A DNA stretch of 64,000 nucleotides from Lepas anatifera (GCA_034440635.1 JAOTON010002268.1:186001-250000); one strand, 5' to 3'. Shown: positions 9,899 through 22,564, counted from the stretch's first letter. Numbers and translations: made by a program. Notes: generated by a model not told the origin, from the sequence alone.

Positions 9899-12773
9899 TC
9901 AACACGCGCATTGACGGGGGTCTGAGCCACCTTCGCCTTGACGGGGGGCGTGTACCCGCCCCCACTAAGATCTCGAGAACCGTGCTAGGTAGCGAAAAAC
10001 GGTAAAGAGTGTTGGATAGCCCATCCACTTCTCCATCGAAATTATTTGCACCATTTTTTCAGGTCACATTTAAGGTCACTAGAGGTCAAAACATGCCGTA
10101 ATAGGGATAACATGTAAATCACTTTTTCGGACATTAAATTTGAACAAGTAAATATAGAGAAAACGACATGAACTATATGAATCGTCGCAGCAAGCCGCAT
10201 CAAATGATATATAATATGACCTTGCTAGGTAAAATCAAGGATTTGACCTGACCTGAGGTCAGGTCAATATCAAATTGGGCAAAATGCATATCATTAGAAC
10301 TGCAATAACAAGGCAACAGAGGTGTAGAAACTTGCCAACTCGGCTACTGGAGTTGGTGACACATTTACAAAAATCAAGGTGCATAAGTGTGACAAAATTG
10401 CAATCCTGAATATATGGTTCAAAATCAAACCACATATTTTCGAAATAGAGAATAAAGCGTGTAGCGAATATAATAATTTAGCAACTCTGTTCTTCAATTG
10501 CACAGCGAAGCATCAGTGATACAATATTGGTACTGTGTTCAGTTCCTACTAAAACGAGGGACCCCCGCTGCAGAAAACCCGGAAACCGCCGTCACAGTTG
10601 CCAGATTTTAACATGCAGCCCAATGGTGCCGATTGTTAGTAGTTGCCAGAAAGTTGCCGCCAAGATGCTCGAAATGTGACAGTCAATTTTTTTCGAGAAA
10701 TACACGATTGTGGGCATATTTAAGGCATTAACGATAGCGCAGATACATTATCAAGTACTTCTCTGTCCATTTTGTCAGGTTAAATCATATTTAAAGTTTG
10801 AGTCTTTTCGATTTAGCGGCCCCTATTTCTTTGAAGTTAGTATTAAGTACGCCTAAAGGCTACTAAGAAAAGTACTAAATGAGTGAAAAATAAACATAGC
10901 TGGGCAGCAATTCTCCTTAAACTACGCACCAGTGACAAGACTAGTTTGAAATGTTTATGTGATGTAGAGCGATGTAGAGCCTGCCAAAAATTTAAACAAG
11001 TGGGAAGCCATTTCTTTTGAGGGCGTATTTATTAGGTATATCTGAGATAAGTGCAGGCTAAAACTAGCTAGAATAAATAGTGCTGTCCATGGCTAATCTA
11101 AGATGAATGTAGGCGTCTTTGAGACTGATGCACTTTCACATATCAAACTTGGTTTTTCATTCCTTAGCTTGCTTGTGCCTTACCTTATTTGTGTCCTAGA
11201 TCAAGATTAGTTAGGTAGATTTGGAGCTGGAGGAAGTTGGGAGAGTTGGCGCCAGCAACAGACTGGCAAAAACAGTAATTCACGTGAGATTTCATGATCA
11301 AATTATCATGTCAATATTGTACAGATATCAAATGTGTGCCAATGCAGTCCTCCACAAAGTGTCAAAACACACACTGGAGAGGGGCCGGCACTAACGTGCA
11401 CTGAAGGGGGCCTAATAGACCCCCCTTCTCATTTAAGAAAATCACAGAAAATCTCAGAAAGACTTCGAAAAACGCTGGTTAAGGGTGCGTTGATTACTAC
11501 CAGTGGCAGTAAGCAACACACAGGACCTGAACTGCATGGAGTTAAAGCAGGATTTTGACTACACTGGATCTTTCTTTGGTATGAGACTTCCAATACCTAT
11601 GTACCTATTAGGCCAATAGACATAATTTTACATCTATGCAGGGTAGTTTCATCTATGTAGGGTAGAGTTTTTACTGCAAGAAGGAACGACCAGGCAGGTG
11701 ATAATCGGGGTGGGAGGCAAATTTTAAGCATTTGATCTGTCTATAAAAATGCTACCTAAGGATCCAATTTACCAACACATTTTAGGTAGATCCAAATCCT
11801 ATGTTGACATTGACATTTTGTCTCTTTTGTTGATATATGAGATAGAAGTTCAGTGGGGGGGGAGCTGTGATAAGGGTTCCCAATTGTGTGTAAGTGTACG
11901 CTCCCATTCATAGATTAGTTCCTAATAATAATTATTGTGATGATAATTGCCACATTTAATCATGGGGAAATGTACCATAATTGAAAACACTCCTTCAAAA
12001 AATGAAAACTTCTTCAAAAGGGAAATGCATGTCATTGGGGGAAACTGCAGTCAGAGTTACCAATAATAGTTGTGATCCCAATACTGGAAACAATGGTGCA
12101 TAATTGGAAATTTTCCTTCCAAAAACAAAAACATGATCTAAAAATGAAAACACAGTTTACTACTTTCATGCTGTAATGGCTTGGTGCTTGAACCTTGTCT
12201 GCTGCAAAAAGTAAGAGACAGGTAGATGACATTCAGCATATTGGAAATAGTATTCAAGTATACAATTATTATTTCCAGCTTTGTGTGACAGAGGAGGCAT
12301 ACGTCGCATTGAGTTTGTGACAGCCAGCATTCTTTCTGCACCTCTGCAAGGCAAATCTAATGCAGTTAAAATAAACGCTCCATCTCTATTCATTACTTAG
12401 TTATTCAGTTAAAACCATTTTTCCCCTGTATTTTCAATGGAGAGGTCATGGCTCGTACCTGACCTTAGGTCATCGATATCAAAAATACCGGAACATATTT
12501 TAGAGAACTCGGTGGGACCATTATGTGATATGAGTTTCAATAGGATACGTTAACCCCGTTCCGACTTATGCTATCTTTTTTGAGGTCAGGTCACTTGACC
12601 TGTACTGGTGACCTGACCTGAAATGGCCTAACCTTAAAATTTTGACATAAGTTGTAAAAGTGATGAGGAAAAAGGCATGCCAAGTATGGTGGCGCTACGC
12701 GCCACCGTTTTTAGCGTGTATCTCCGAAAAACCCGAGGGGCCGGGTACCCGCCCCCGTCAATGTGCGTGTTAA
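9899..12773 (+). mobile_element. TTAA-A1, family A element split by a hAT insertion
   Basis: The doubled-module end starts at 9899 (TCAA in place of TTAA, then CACGCGCATTGACGG), and a second TTGACGGGG module follows at 9938-9949. The single-module end closes at TTAA 12770-12773 (CCCCCGTCAATGTGCGTG). Removing the 2030-bp hAT element and its duplicated 8 bp leaves about 837 bp, the normal length of family A. The central palindrome of overlapping TGACCT/AGGTCA lies at about 10244-10266, just left of the insertion. Confidence 0.85.
10309..12354. mobile_element. hAT-type non-autonomous element, copy 1 (with 8-bp TSD)
   Basis: The element proper is 10317-12346 (2030 bp). It starts CAGAGGTGTAGAAAC and ends TTTCTGCACCTCTG, so the termini are inverted repeats of about 14 bp. 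It is flanked by a perfect 8-bp direct repeat, CAAGGCAA, at 10309-10316 and 12347-12354. An 8-bp duplication with CAGAGGTG-like ends is the hAT signature. No transposase frame is present; the longest frames are about 75 codons. A second copy lies at 25305-28433. It sits inside A1, so it inserted after A1 did. Confidence 0.92.
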
Positions 12774-13585
12774 CGTGCGGTGGTATACGTCTGATTTTAT
12801 TCGCCACGTTCTGCAATGTTCTATATTATGTGCAACTTATGAACACTGCCCCAATCCCAGTCAATATTCACTGTTCGAAACTTGGCAAATGTAGCCGCCA
12901 TAAATAAATTCATACAAGTTCAGTTAGATATGACTGCGATACATTTATATTTTGTGGGAACTAACAAATTGCAGTTCAAATAGTCTGGAGCAAAACAAGA
13001 TCATTATTTTTTTAAACGGTAGCGAATGAATTTAAAAAGCTCTCTTTAGACTCAAAACAGCACGCTTTAGCACTCATCAAATAGCATTGTCGGATAAAGT
13101 AAGATATCTAGCTTTTATATTAGACCTAATTAGAGGGCATAACGACCTTCAGCAGAGGGCACAATGACCATTTCCATCCGAGAAAGGTAATGTGACCTCT
13201 CTTTCAAGGCGCCCACACAACAAACAAACATTTATAATGAGAGCAGAGGCTGTCCCGGCGATGTTGAAATAGAGGTCGTTCCGGAATTGACCCGCCTCTC
13301 TATGACTCGGGTCAACTCCGGGTCACCATAACCTCTGCGTGGATTACCAATTTTCGCTTTCTTCCCTCGGAGTATTGATATCTTCATATTAATTTTCGCC
13401 AGCGATAGAGTATCACAAGCATTTGAGCGGTTCACCGTTTAAGAACCCACTTGGTCTTCAAAACTACCCAAGTCTCTTTGTCCTAGAACGAAATCTGTCA
13501 AATAACTTTGTAAACGTCGCGTGTCTTCCCTTGTATCTACTTAAAATATAAAATTTATCCATATTTAATATATCCACATATCCAT
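12774..13585. other. Unique AT-rich DNA, no gene recognised
   Basis: No gene, known repeat or domain-bearing frame seen. Confidence 0.5.
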
Positions 13586-13591
13586 AATATA

Positions 13592-13659
<68 letters not shown>
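13586..13659. repeat. (AT)n microsatellite
   Basis: About 70 bp of nearly pure alternating A and T. Confidence 0.97.
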
Positions 13660-13662
<3 letters not shown>

Positions 13663-15189
13663 CTCTATTTGATTCTCTTCCCTTTCATCCAATACTATTC
13701 AACTGATCAGAAAACTCTTCGTACCAGGTTGGCACCAAAACAAAATGCACAAAAATACAGTTACCACCACCACCTCCCCAGTCTAAGTCAGATAATTAAA
13801 AAAAGATATAAGAGATTCCAGCGCCCGCCACTAATCAGCCAATTTTTCCCTATCCTCTCCAATTTCTGGAGACAAAACTGGAAGACTGGAGACGGGGTCA
13901 AAAAGGTAAGAACGTGTGTACGTTGAATGCCCCTCCAGTTAGATGCTGCGTTGGAAAAAAACCCATGGGGTGTCAGGGGGTACAATTCCTTGGGCCCTGG
14001 CTTTCCAGAGGCTGGAGGATTTCCGCTATGTATGCTGTAATTATCGCACATGCACACAGTTTTCCCTAAGATAACCGATTGTCTCCCATTGCAGGTACTG
14101 GCGTTGGACGTACTTTTTGTCCGAGTCGTTAATTGGTTCGGTCACGTGCGGCTCGTAAGAAAGGTTCAGAACAAATTGGGACCACGTGCGGTGCCAAAAC
14201 GTTTTCCGGAAGCACCAGGGGTTCTTTCTGAATGCTAACTTATTTTCGCAGAAGAGAATAGTGTTCAAAGTAAAGACTTTGACATCAGTATAAATTGTCC
14301 ATTCCAGTTCTGAGCGGGGTGAACTTATGAATTATTCGTCAGTTTACTTTAGTCTGCGGGATTCCATTAAATGTAAACTGAACAGATAACAGAGAGGTGC
14401 ATGGTGCTGGGCTTTTTCACCGTGGATCTGGCTTTTCTTTGTGGCAAGTGATCTGCGGGTCCCGCTCCGTCTCGTTGTTTCATTTCTCTGCCTGTCAGCT
14501 GAAATCCCTAATGGTAGTCAAACGTTGCACCTATAATGTACATAATTTTGTCTCGACTCAAATCGGAATACAGTGCCAAACCTTGAATAATACTTACATG
14601 GACTCACGCAAGTTTTGAGTTTGTCCGAAACTACGGTGAACACGCGTTAGAAAGAAGGAGTAAAAAATCAAAGGGCAGTGCCTTACAAAAAAGAAGTAAA
14701 TAAATTTTATTACTGGTCATATTTAGTAATAAGGTAATATTATTATTATAAATGTGTTAAATAAGTAAAGGGAAAAGAATTTTGTAGGTATATATTAGGT
14801 AATTTATACTTATATTTAATTACTAAACTGAATGTAAATAATATCAATATACCTATATTGACTTTTATACTAGTATAGATAATATATGTTATAAGAAAAT
14901 ATTATTAGAAGGAAAATTATAAATGTAATAGAAAAAAAGTAAAATAAAGAAAGAAGAAAGTGGAGACAAAGTTAACAAATTTAACATCCGGTTTTCGCTG
15001 TTTCTGGGCAAAGAACATATACCCCCGGCGATTGAAAGCTCTGAGTACCATATACAATTGTATTTCCCATCAACACAGGGCTTTACAATTTAGGGTTTCA
15101 AGATGTGAAAATTAACTGCTAGATCGACCTTAGAGCACCAGTTCTATGAAAACCTAAATTTCTTCCCTCCAGCACCTGTCTAATGGCTC
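13660..15189. other. Unique non-coding DNA with a very AT-rich block
   Basis: No gene recognised. From about 14690 to 14965 the sequence is extremely AT-rich, with many short TATT/ATTA runs. The rest carries only short frames. Confidence 0.5.
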
Positions 15190-16009
15190 CTAATACGCGC
15201 ATTGACGGGGGTCCGAGCCACCTTCGCTTTGACGGGGGTACCCGCGCCCCCTCTAAGATCTCGAGAACCACGTTAGGTAGCGAAAAACGGTAAACGGTGT
15301 TGGGTAGTCCATCTACTTCTCCATCAAAAATATCTGAACCATTTTTTCAGGTGACGTTTAGGGTCACTAAAGGTCAAAACATTGGGATAATATGTAAACG
15401 AAGGTTTTCGGTCATTACATCTGAACAAGTAAAGATAGAGCAAAACGATTTAAACCATATGAATCCTTGCAGCATGCCAAATCGAATGAAATATAATATG
15501 ACATTGCTAGGTCAAATCAAGGGTTTGAGCTGAGGTCAGGTCGAGGTCAAATTAGGTAAAATGCATATCACTAGAACCGCAAAGACAATGAAAGACTAAT
15601 GCAATCAAAATAAGTGCTCTGCCACCATTCGTTACTAAGTTATTCAGTTAAAGCCATTTTTCCATGTATTTCCAATGGAGAGGTCATGGCTCGTACCTGA
15701 CCTTAGGTCGCCGATAGCAAAAATACCAGAACATATTTTAGAGAACTCAATGAGCCCATTATGTAATACGGGTTTCAATCGGATAAGTTCACCCTGTTCC
15801 GACTTATGGTATCTTAAACTTTTTTAGGTCAGGTCACTTGACCTGTACTGGTAACCTGACCTAACCTAGCCTTAAAATTTTAACAAAAGTCGTAGAAATA
15901 ATGAGAGAAAATGCATGCCAAGTACGGCGGCGCTACGCGCCGCCGTTTATGTACTGTTTCCGAAAAACCCGAGGGGGCGGGTACCAGCCCCCGTCAATGC
16001 GCGTGTTAA
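15190..16009 (+). mobile_element. TTAA-A2, family A element, complete
   Basis: The left end is decayed (CTAATACGCGCATTGACGG) with the doubled module; the right end is TTAA 16006-16009. 820 bp. Subterminal CTAAGATCTCGAGAACCAC near 15253-15271 and the GGCGGCGCTACGCGCCGCC hairpin near 15928-15946 match the other A copies. Its substitutions and damaged left terminus make it one of the older A copies here. Confidence 0.85.
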
Positions 16010-17344
16010 AGCTGTTCGAGCTTACAGTCCCGGCTATTTCGGCCTCTGCTCTCATGATAAATATTTGTTTTTGTTTTGAGTTCTCCTTGAAAGAGAGGTC
16101 CCATTACAGAACATGAATAAATTCCTTTACAAATAAAAGCATAGCAGTCCCCAGCAAACTCGTTTCTCACTTAGAAGTTTTGAGTCGACTCTACTCTGAC
16201 ACGTTTTGTGATTGATTCTAATTGTGACTCAACTAATCTGTTTGAGTAAGTGGTCTGACTGATTTAAAAATAGAATCGACTCAGAGTCGAACTCTCTGGA
16301 TTGCGTCCCAACAGGTCTGGACTCCCCAGTTGATACAAATGTGGAGGGCTGCATCTGCGGAGTAGAGAGATGTCATGTAAGATAAGATCGCCATCCGGTC
16401 TTCATTTGAACCGTCTGCGAATTCCGAGGTTTTAACATCAACTTTTAACATTCAAGGTGCGAATTCCAAGGTTTTAACCCCGACAGTTTTAACATCACTG
16501 TAATTTTTTAGTGATGTCGGGCCCACTGAATAGCGACATGTTTGGACTGTTAACCAGGGGCCTCATTGTTTAGCAACGTGTTGAGCCTGTCAATCCTCAC
16601 AGGATTAAGCCTCGCGTTCCCATTAACTTGTGGAATATAAACATTGTGCCGATCTAACATTCACTTTGTAGTCTGCCCGTGCACTGAAGCTGCGCAGGCG
16701 AAAATCGAGGATTGTATCGGCAACGGCGCGCTGGACCCTAAGTGGAAGTGGGGCCTGGGTAGTGTGAGCCAGTGTGTGGCGCCGTTTTCGCCTGGGGCGA
16801 TCGGTCAGCGTCGGAGGGCATTGAGGCGCCCTCGGACTTCGCCAGTCCTGAGGCGACAGTATCAGGCCGGGCCACAATGCTGTCACAGCGCTATCGGGCG
16901 CCGCGTTTTTCAACGTCCACCAGCACAGTCACATGCGATCAAGACTGTGTCGTATGCGACGTGCCTGACGCAGCTTTGGATCCAAGGTAGCTGTAGGAAA
17001 AAAATCTGGGAATGCTTACGATAGCGCACTGTGGTAATATGATAAAGTGTTATGTATTTTTACGTACACGAAATGATCTCTATTATTTTCCTATCAACGC
17101 TTCTAAGCTAACCAGGGACGGTAGATTCAGGGGACAGAGTAAGCAGTTGCACACCATGAAAAAACTGAGGGTGTGCAAAAGTATATTTTTGTACACCCGG
17201 TTTTGGCTTGGTCCGGGGAGACACCCCCCGCCCCCCGCCCGGATTTGGCGGGCGCCCCCGGGCGGTCACGAGACAATCAGATCTAAACACCACCTACCTG
17301 AAGAGATAGGACCCTCTGTGTGAAATAAAGACATTTTCACATAT
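16010..17344. other. Unique DNA with a GC-rich island at about 16670-16990
   Basis: Near 16410-16500 a GCGAATTCCRAGGTTTTAAC phrase is repeated twice. The island 16670-16990 is open on both strands (up to 126 residues) but shows no domain. At 17205-17285 there is a very GC-rich patch with self-complementary GGCGGGCG/CGCCCGCC-like runs just before the minisatellite. Confidence 0.45.
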
Positions 17345-17960
17345 GATTAGCGCCCCCTGACATCAAAGCCGCTCCATGGAGAGCAAATAGGCGCCCCCAG
17401 GAGAGAAAAAGGCGCCCGCTCTGGATAGCTTAGGCACTCTGGGATAGCAAAGGCGACCCCTGGACAGGAAAAGGCTCCCTTTAGAATAGTAACGGCGCCC
17501 CTGGATAGTATAGGCGCACTCTGGACAACAAAGGGTGCCATCCCCCACAGAGCAAAGGCACACCAGGATAGCATAGGCACCCGTTTGATGGAAAGGCGCC
17601 CCCCAGAACAAATGCGCACCCTGGACAGCAAAAGGCACCTCCCCTCCCCAAGAGCAAAGGTGCCCCCTCTGGATAGCATAGGTGCCCTTGGGTAGCAAAG
17701 GTGCCCTTGGGTAGCAAAGGTGCCCCCTGGACAGCAGAGGCGCCTCATGTACAGCAAAAGGCGCCCCCAAGAAGAGCAACGGCGCCTCTGGATAGCATGG
17801 GCGCCCCCTGGTTAGAACATGCGCTCCCTGGACAGCAAAAGGCGCCCCTTGGCAAACGTCGCCCTCCGTCTCGGCGCCCCTTTGGGTTAACCTCCCCCCT
17901 CGAGTGGATTCCCCTTGGGATCCGAAGGCACCCCCTCCCCGGCACCCTCCCAGAAATCCT
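17345..17960. repeat. GC-rich minisatellite, unit about 20-27 bp
   Basis: A degenerate head-to-tail array with unit close to GGCGCCCCTGGATAGCAAA, repeated some 25 times with variable spacing. The minus strand therefore stays open in several frames (up to 207 residues, rich in repeated GAPLLSR-like octets). This is a product of the repeat and not a gene. The frame-preserving look comes from units often being 21, 24 or 27 bp. Confidence 0.85.
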
Positions 17961-18409
17961 GCACACCCGCTCGAAATGAAATCCACCGTCCCTGAAGTTC
18001 ATCAACTCTTTACTTTGGTGCAACGATAATGTATTTATACGCAAGCAGGAACTGTTCGATTTTTAAGCCTTGTCACGCATAATTTTGACATTAACTCAAT
18101 AAGTTTCAGGGCAGATCCAGGATTTCCTCAGGGAGGGAAGGGGGCGGATTTTAGCTCCGAGGCACTTCCTTCAAAGTGTTCCTTTCAGGTTTAAGGTCTC
18201 GCTAGTTTTAATGAGCGTTAACTATTTTTTAATCTGAAAATGTGGTAGATGCAGGAGTGGATCCAGAATTTCCTGGAAGGAGATGGGACGGATATAAGTA
18301 TTGGTGTCTGTACTCAGGGAGCCTGCATTGTTGCATTTATTTAAGGGAAATAATTTGCAAATGAATAATAGGTGCCTTATTTCTAACACGTTTTTAAAAC
18401 TTAACATTT
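17961..18409. other. Unique DNA with two GGATCCAG-type element starts
   Basis: Near 18107 (CAGGGCAGATCCAGGATTTC) and 18245 (CAGGAGTGGATCCAGAATTTC) the sequence looks like the start of elements related to those at 37317 and 40220. A G-rich stretch follows the first. No target duplications found. Confidence 0.4.
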
Positions 18410-18665
18410 TCGTGGGCCTGAGACCAACTCTTGAGGGACCCTTGAGGCCAGCTCTGGCAGCCCCCGGGACCAACTCAGGGGGGGGGCACTCGAGACCAAG
18501 ACTTTAGGGCCCCGGGGGGTAACTCTTGGGCTCCCGAGAAAAGCTATTGCGAGCCTCAAGAACAACTTTTGGCGGTCCCTGAGACCAGCTCTTAGAGGCT
18601 TCGAGACTAGCACTTGAAAGCATCCCAGAGACAAACTCTTGGGGGCCCCCGAAAAAATACTTGGT
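18410..18665. repeat. Second GC-rich minisatellite, unit about 24 bp
   Basis: A degenerate array with unit close to GGCCCCGAGACCAACTCTTG, about ten copies. It has the same layout as the arrays at 17345 and 28434-33600: a G/C run followed by a less GC-rich half, following GGATCCAG-like element starts at 18107 and 18245. Confidence 0.75.
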
Positions 18666-18939
18666 GACCTTTGTGATCTAGCAGCACTTCATGATCTACT
18701 GAACCTTGTACATTTGCGCCACAAATGATAACGAATACAAACGAGGCATTCCTAACAAAAAGAGACTATGATTAAGACACTATGACAGTTATCATCTTTT
18801 CGGTATTTTCTTTATATATTAAAAAAATTTCGCGGTTGAAACTAGTCGTTGCAGCGAGGCATACTCGCTTACCACCACTTAACACGCCTCACCCACTTGA
18901 TCACCTTAATCACCAATCACTTAACATCACTTAACGCAC
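18666..18939. other. Unique AT-rich DNA ending in TTAA-rich stretch
   Basis: The last 90 bases contain several TTAA and CACTTAAC phrases in loose repetition, just before element C2 begins. No gene. Confidence 0.5.
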
Positions 18940-19007
18940 TTAACACTGGGGTCCCTGGCATGATGCACCCCGCTGGGAGCAAATTTCGCCCCCCCGTATC
19001 TCATTTC

Positions 19008-20058
19008 CCAGGTGTTGCGATTGTAAGCTGGTCTGGGAACTGTTTTCGAAAATAGTGGACTGTATCAATTGTATGAGTGTTACCTACAGGGGCGTAGCCA
19101 GGATTTCGCTCAGGGAGGGGCGGCGCCCCAAAAAGGGCCCCTGCGACAGCGCCGAAAGGGCCCTGATGGGTAAAAAGGGCCCGTCTTGTTACAGAATAGA
19201 GCGCTGAAGAGGGCTTAAGAGGGCCCTGTCTGATAAAAAATGTCAAATTTAGCCACAGAGCATAGCGCGGGCGAGCTGCGCTTGTGCCCTCAGGGGGCCC
19301 TTCGGGCCCTCGGAGAGGGGCCCCCCCCCCTAACTATATCGTTCGGTTTATCTATCCAGAATCTTTCCAATCACCGTCAACAGAGGAACCCGGAGGATCA
19401 ATTGGCCGAATCTATTTTCAATATTTTTGCACGTGATGTCAAGAGGGAACCAAATAACACCGACAGATAAGTCACAGAGATGACATAACAGGTTACACGG
19501 TTGGATACGGTCTGCGACCACTCGGCGGGGCTGCACCGGTGAATACTCACGCGTACAGGCCTGCACCGGCCTGCACCAATCCTTAAAGGCCGGCCGCTAC
19601 GCGCGACCGGATAATATTCAAAACACTCGCACACACGTTGAAATCCTCACTTCAAAGTTACACCGGTGGTGGGGCTCCGAAATGACTAGCGTTCGAATTA
19701 AATATGAAAGGTTAGAGCTATCCCTAGCGGGATGAACGAACTGGTCAGGCAGGCCAAATTCGCCCACTGAAGATAATTTTATGTTAAATTCCAATAAATT
19801 ATAATGTATACATAAATAAGGTGTCTTTGCGCTGGCAAACAGTGCTAAACGCAGAGCTCACCCCACACCCACCGGCGGAGTCGTCCCAACTGACTTCTCA
19901 ACGAGTCGCAACAATAGCGGCGCGTGCCGCCCAGACTTTAATTGCCATGACTACCAGCGAATCGCGCGAACAGAAAGTGAAGTACCTCCGAGCGCTCTAC
20001 TATTGAAGTTATACCACGCGAAATAAGGTCGATTTTAAGATTCAATTTCAACACCAGG
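19008..20058. mobile_element. Probable solo LTR (1041 bp) with 5-bp TSD
   Basis: 19013-20053 starts TGTTGCGATTG and ends TTTCAACA, that is TG...CA with a short inverted repeat TGTTG/CAACA. It is flanked by the 5-bp direct repeat CCAGG (19008-19012 and 20054-20058). This is the form of a solo LTR. AATAAATTATAATG and ATAAATAAGG near 19795-19820 could serve as poly(A) or promoter signals. No internal retroelement coding is present. BEL/Pao is possible from the TGTTG start and the BEL/Pao coding remnant elsewhere in the window, but this is inference. Confidence 0.75.
19088..19330 (+). mobile_element. CAGGGGCGTAGCC-type insertion inside the LTR
   Basis: Begins CAGGGGCGTAGCCAGGATTT, a terminus style used by many non-autonomous DNA transposons. 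It runs through repeated AAGGGCCC phrases to a C run near 19320-19330. No mirrored end or target duplication found, so the right boundary is uncertain. Confidence 0.45.
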
Positions 20059-20996
20059 AAAGCTAGATAAAATTACGGACGGAGTTCGAAAGCTCTTGGC
20101 GAGACGAAGAGAAATTATTGGAAACATGTTTATGTCAGGTCAATATTGAGGTCAGCATAGGTCAAAGAAGTTCCATACGATTACAACAGGGCAGTACACG
20201 TTTCCACCTCTAGATATTTACTCAGTAATGCTAGAAAAAAACATTTATGCAGCATTAGATTCTTCTCATCGTGGTGAATTGAATGATGTATAATATGACC
20301 ATGCTAGGTCAAATTGTGAAAATGACCTGACCTCGAGCTAGGTCAGGGTCACAGGGTGACCTAGCATGGTCATGTTGCATATCAGTCGACTCCCCGTGAC
20401 AATATAAGCACAATGCAAAGAAAACAAAAGCTTTATCTCAATTCAGTGAGAAGTTATTGGCAAAACAATCATTGTATGCTCCTGTGACCTGACATTACCT
20501 TTAATAGGTCATATGGTCAAAAACTCAACTTGATCGTCAAGATCGTGGTAAGAATACATGGTATGAAGATTTTCAGCTTTATCTATTCAGTAATTAATGA
20601 AAATAAACCCTTCCAATTTTTCACCATAGACTTACAATGGGGTGAGAAAAAAATTGTTCCCACCCTAGGTCAACAATATCAAAATTACGAGATCGCAGGT
20701 TTGTAGACCCTAATGACCTTACCATATTGTGAAAGCTTCAAACTATTCGGTTGGCAGATCTTTCTTAGGCGCCGCTTCAAATTCGTGATTTTAGGTATGG
20801 AGGTCGGGTCGCTGGACCTTGGATAGCTCCTTGACATGATATGAACTGACCTAAAAAATTGATCGGATGCGTCAAATTAATCAGGAGTAAGGTAGGCTGT
20901 AAGTTTCGTTGCTCTACGTTTCTTCGTTTTTGCGTTATCTGTGGAAAACCAGGAATGGGGCGAATTTCACCCCCCTCCCAGCGAAGCGCAAGTCAA

Positions 20997-21474
20997 GTCA
21001 CACTTAGCACAGTTATTCTAAGAGAGTCGAGGCACGACCTTTTTCTCTAAGCAGCGAGCCTTGAGCATTACGTCAGGTTGCTAAGACTGCTAGTAGATAC
21101 CTCATGTAACGTGACCATCCGGGAAGGACGGGGTTGACAGGGGATTAATTTCGATTTTGTATATCATTGAACGGTAAGTACTGGGACGAATGAAACATCG
21201 ATCAAGTGGTTTCTCGGCATGTATTTTACATAGTCTTCGGCCCCATTCATTCATTCATTTATATATTACTCACACTTCCACACTACTAAGGTGGCTTTTA
21301 AAATGGTGTCGTGATGAATATGAAGTGATTATGAACTATGGAGGGAGATGGCCGGGATGAGGAAAAGTGAAGATAAAGAGGATGGGATTCTACCTGGAGG
21401 GGTCGCTGCAGCCCCAGGCACATACGCTCACAGCCTCCAGGTAGAGTAAGGTTAAGGCAAGGATTATATACCGG
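20997..21474. other. Unique DNA, no gene recognised
   Basis: No gene or repeat recognised apart from a short ATTCATTCATTC run near 21246. Confidence 0.5.
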
Positions 21475-22323
21475 TTAACACGCGCATTGACGAGGGGGGC
21501 GGGAACCCGCCCCCTCGGGTTTTTCGGAGATAGCAGAAAAACGGCGGCGCGTAGCGCCACCGTACTTGGCATACCTTTTCCCTCATCATTTTTACAACTT
21601 CTGTGAAAATTTTAAGGTTAGGTCATCTCAGGTCAGGTCACCAGTACAGGTCAAGTGACCCGACCTCAAAAAAGTTTAAGATAGTATAAGTCAGAGCAGG
21701 GTGAACTTATCCCATTGAAATTCATATCACATAATGGCCCCACCAAGTTCTCTAAAATATGTTCCGGTATTTTTGATATCGATGACCTAAGATCAGGTAC
21801 GAGGCATGACCTTCTCCGTTGAAAATACATGGGAAAAATGGTTTTTACGGAATAACTCAGTAACGGATGGTGATAGAGCATTTATTTTAGCTTCATTAGA
21901 CTCGCCTGGGCTTTGCAGTTCTAATGATATGCATTTTATATAATTTGACCCTGACCTGACCTCAGGTCAGGTTAAATCCTTGATTTGACCTAGCAAGGTC
22001 CAATTATATATCATTCGATTCGGCTTGCTGAGAGGATTCATATAGTTCAAGTCGTTTTGCTCTATCTCTACTTGTTAAGATGTAATGGCCGAAAAAACTG
22101 AATTTACATGTTATCCCTATGACGGCATGTTTTGACCTCCCGTGACCTTAAAGGTGACCTGACAAAAAAATGGTTCAAATGTTTTCGATGGAGAAGTGGA
22201 CGGGCAGCCCTACACCGTTTACCCTTTTTCGCTACCTACCGTGGTTCTCGAGATCTTAGGGGGGCGGGTACCCGCCCCCGTCAATGCGAAGGTGGCTCAG
22301 ACCCCCGTCAATGCGCGTGTTAA
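21475..22323 (-). mobile_element. TTAA-A3, family A element, complete
   Basis: TTAA at 21475-21478 and 22320-22323, 849 bp, single-module end on the left and doubled CCCCCGTCAATGCG on the right. Left subterminal sequence CCCTCGGGTTTTTCGGAGA followed by the GGCGGCGCGTAGCGCCACC hairpin. TGACCT/AGGTCA cluster at about 21953-21970 in the centre. Closest in layout to A5. Confidence 0.88.
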
Positions 22324-22564
22324 AAAGAAAACACACACACAGAGACAAAATCGCACACACATTTCGAAAATTTAAACTAGAATAATATGAGGGTAAAAAT
22401 GTAGCATTCTTCGGCTTCGTATTCTTTTTGTCTTCGATCTGATAATTTTTGTTGTTTGCACTCCATCTTGTCTGTGACAGTGTTGATTTATTTTATGCTT
22501 CACTGCTGTTTAATTGTTGCGTTTTTTTGTCTTTTCTCTAATCTCCAGTTTTTTCTCGTCTTTA
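22324..22564. other. Unique AT-rich DNA
   Basis: Short CA-rich run at 22330-22342, otherwise nothing recognised. Confidence 0.5.

Larger units (their letters stand above)
18940..20996 (+). mobile_element. TTAA-C2, family C element split by a solo LTR
   Basis: Left end TTAA 18940-18943, followed by the doubled module with CCCTGGCATGATGCACCCCG. Family C sequence stops at 19012 and resumes at 20054. Without the insert it is about 1.01 kb, the family C length. The right end is decayed (TCAA at about 20993-20996). About twelve AGGTCA/TGACCT hexamers, with a cluster at 20322-20365 of mixed direct and inverted half-sites. Confidence 0.85.

Noticed and set aside
17363..17986. 207-codon open frame on the minus strand with repeated GAPLLSR-like octets
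   Set aside because: It is the translation of a GC-rich minisatellite; other reverse frames over the same DNA are open too, and no domain or start context supports a protein.
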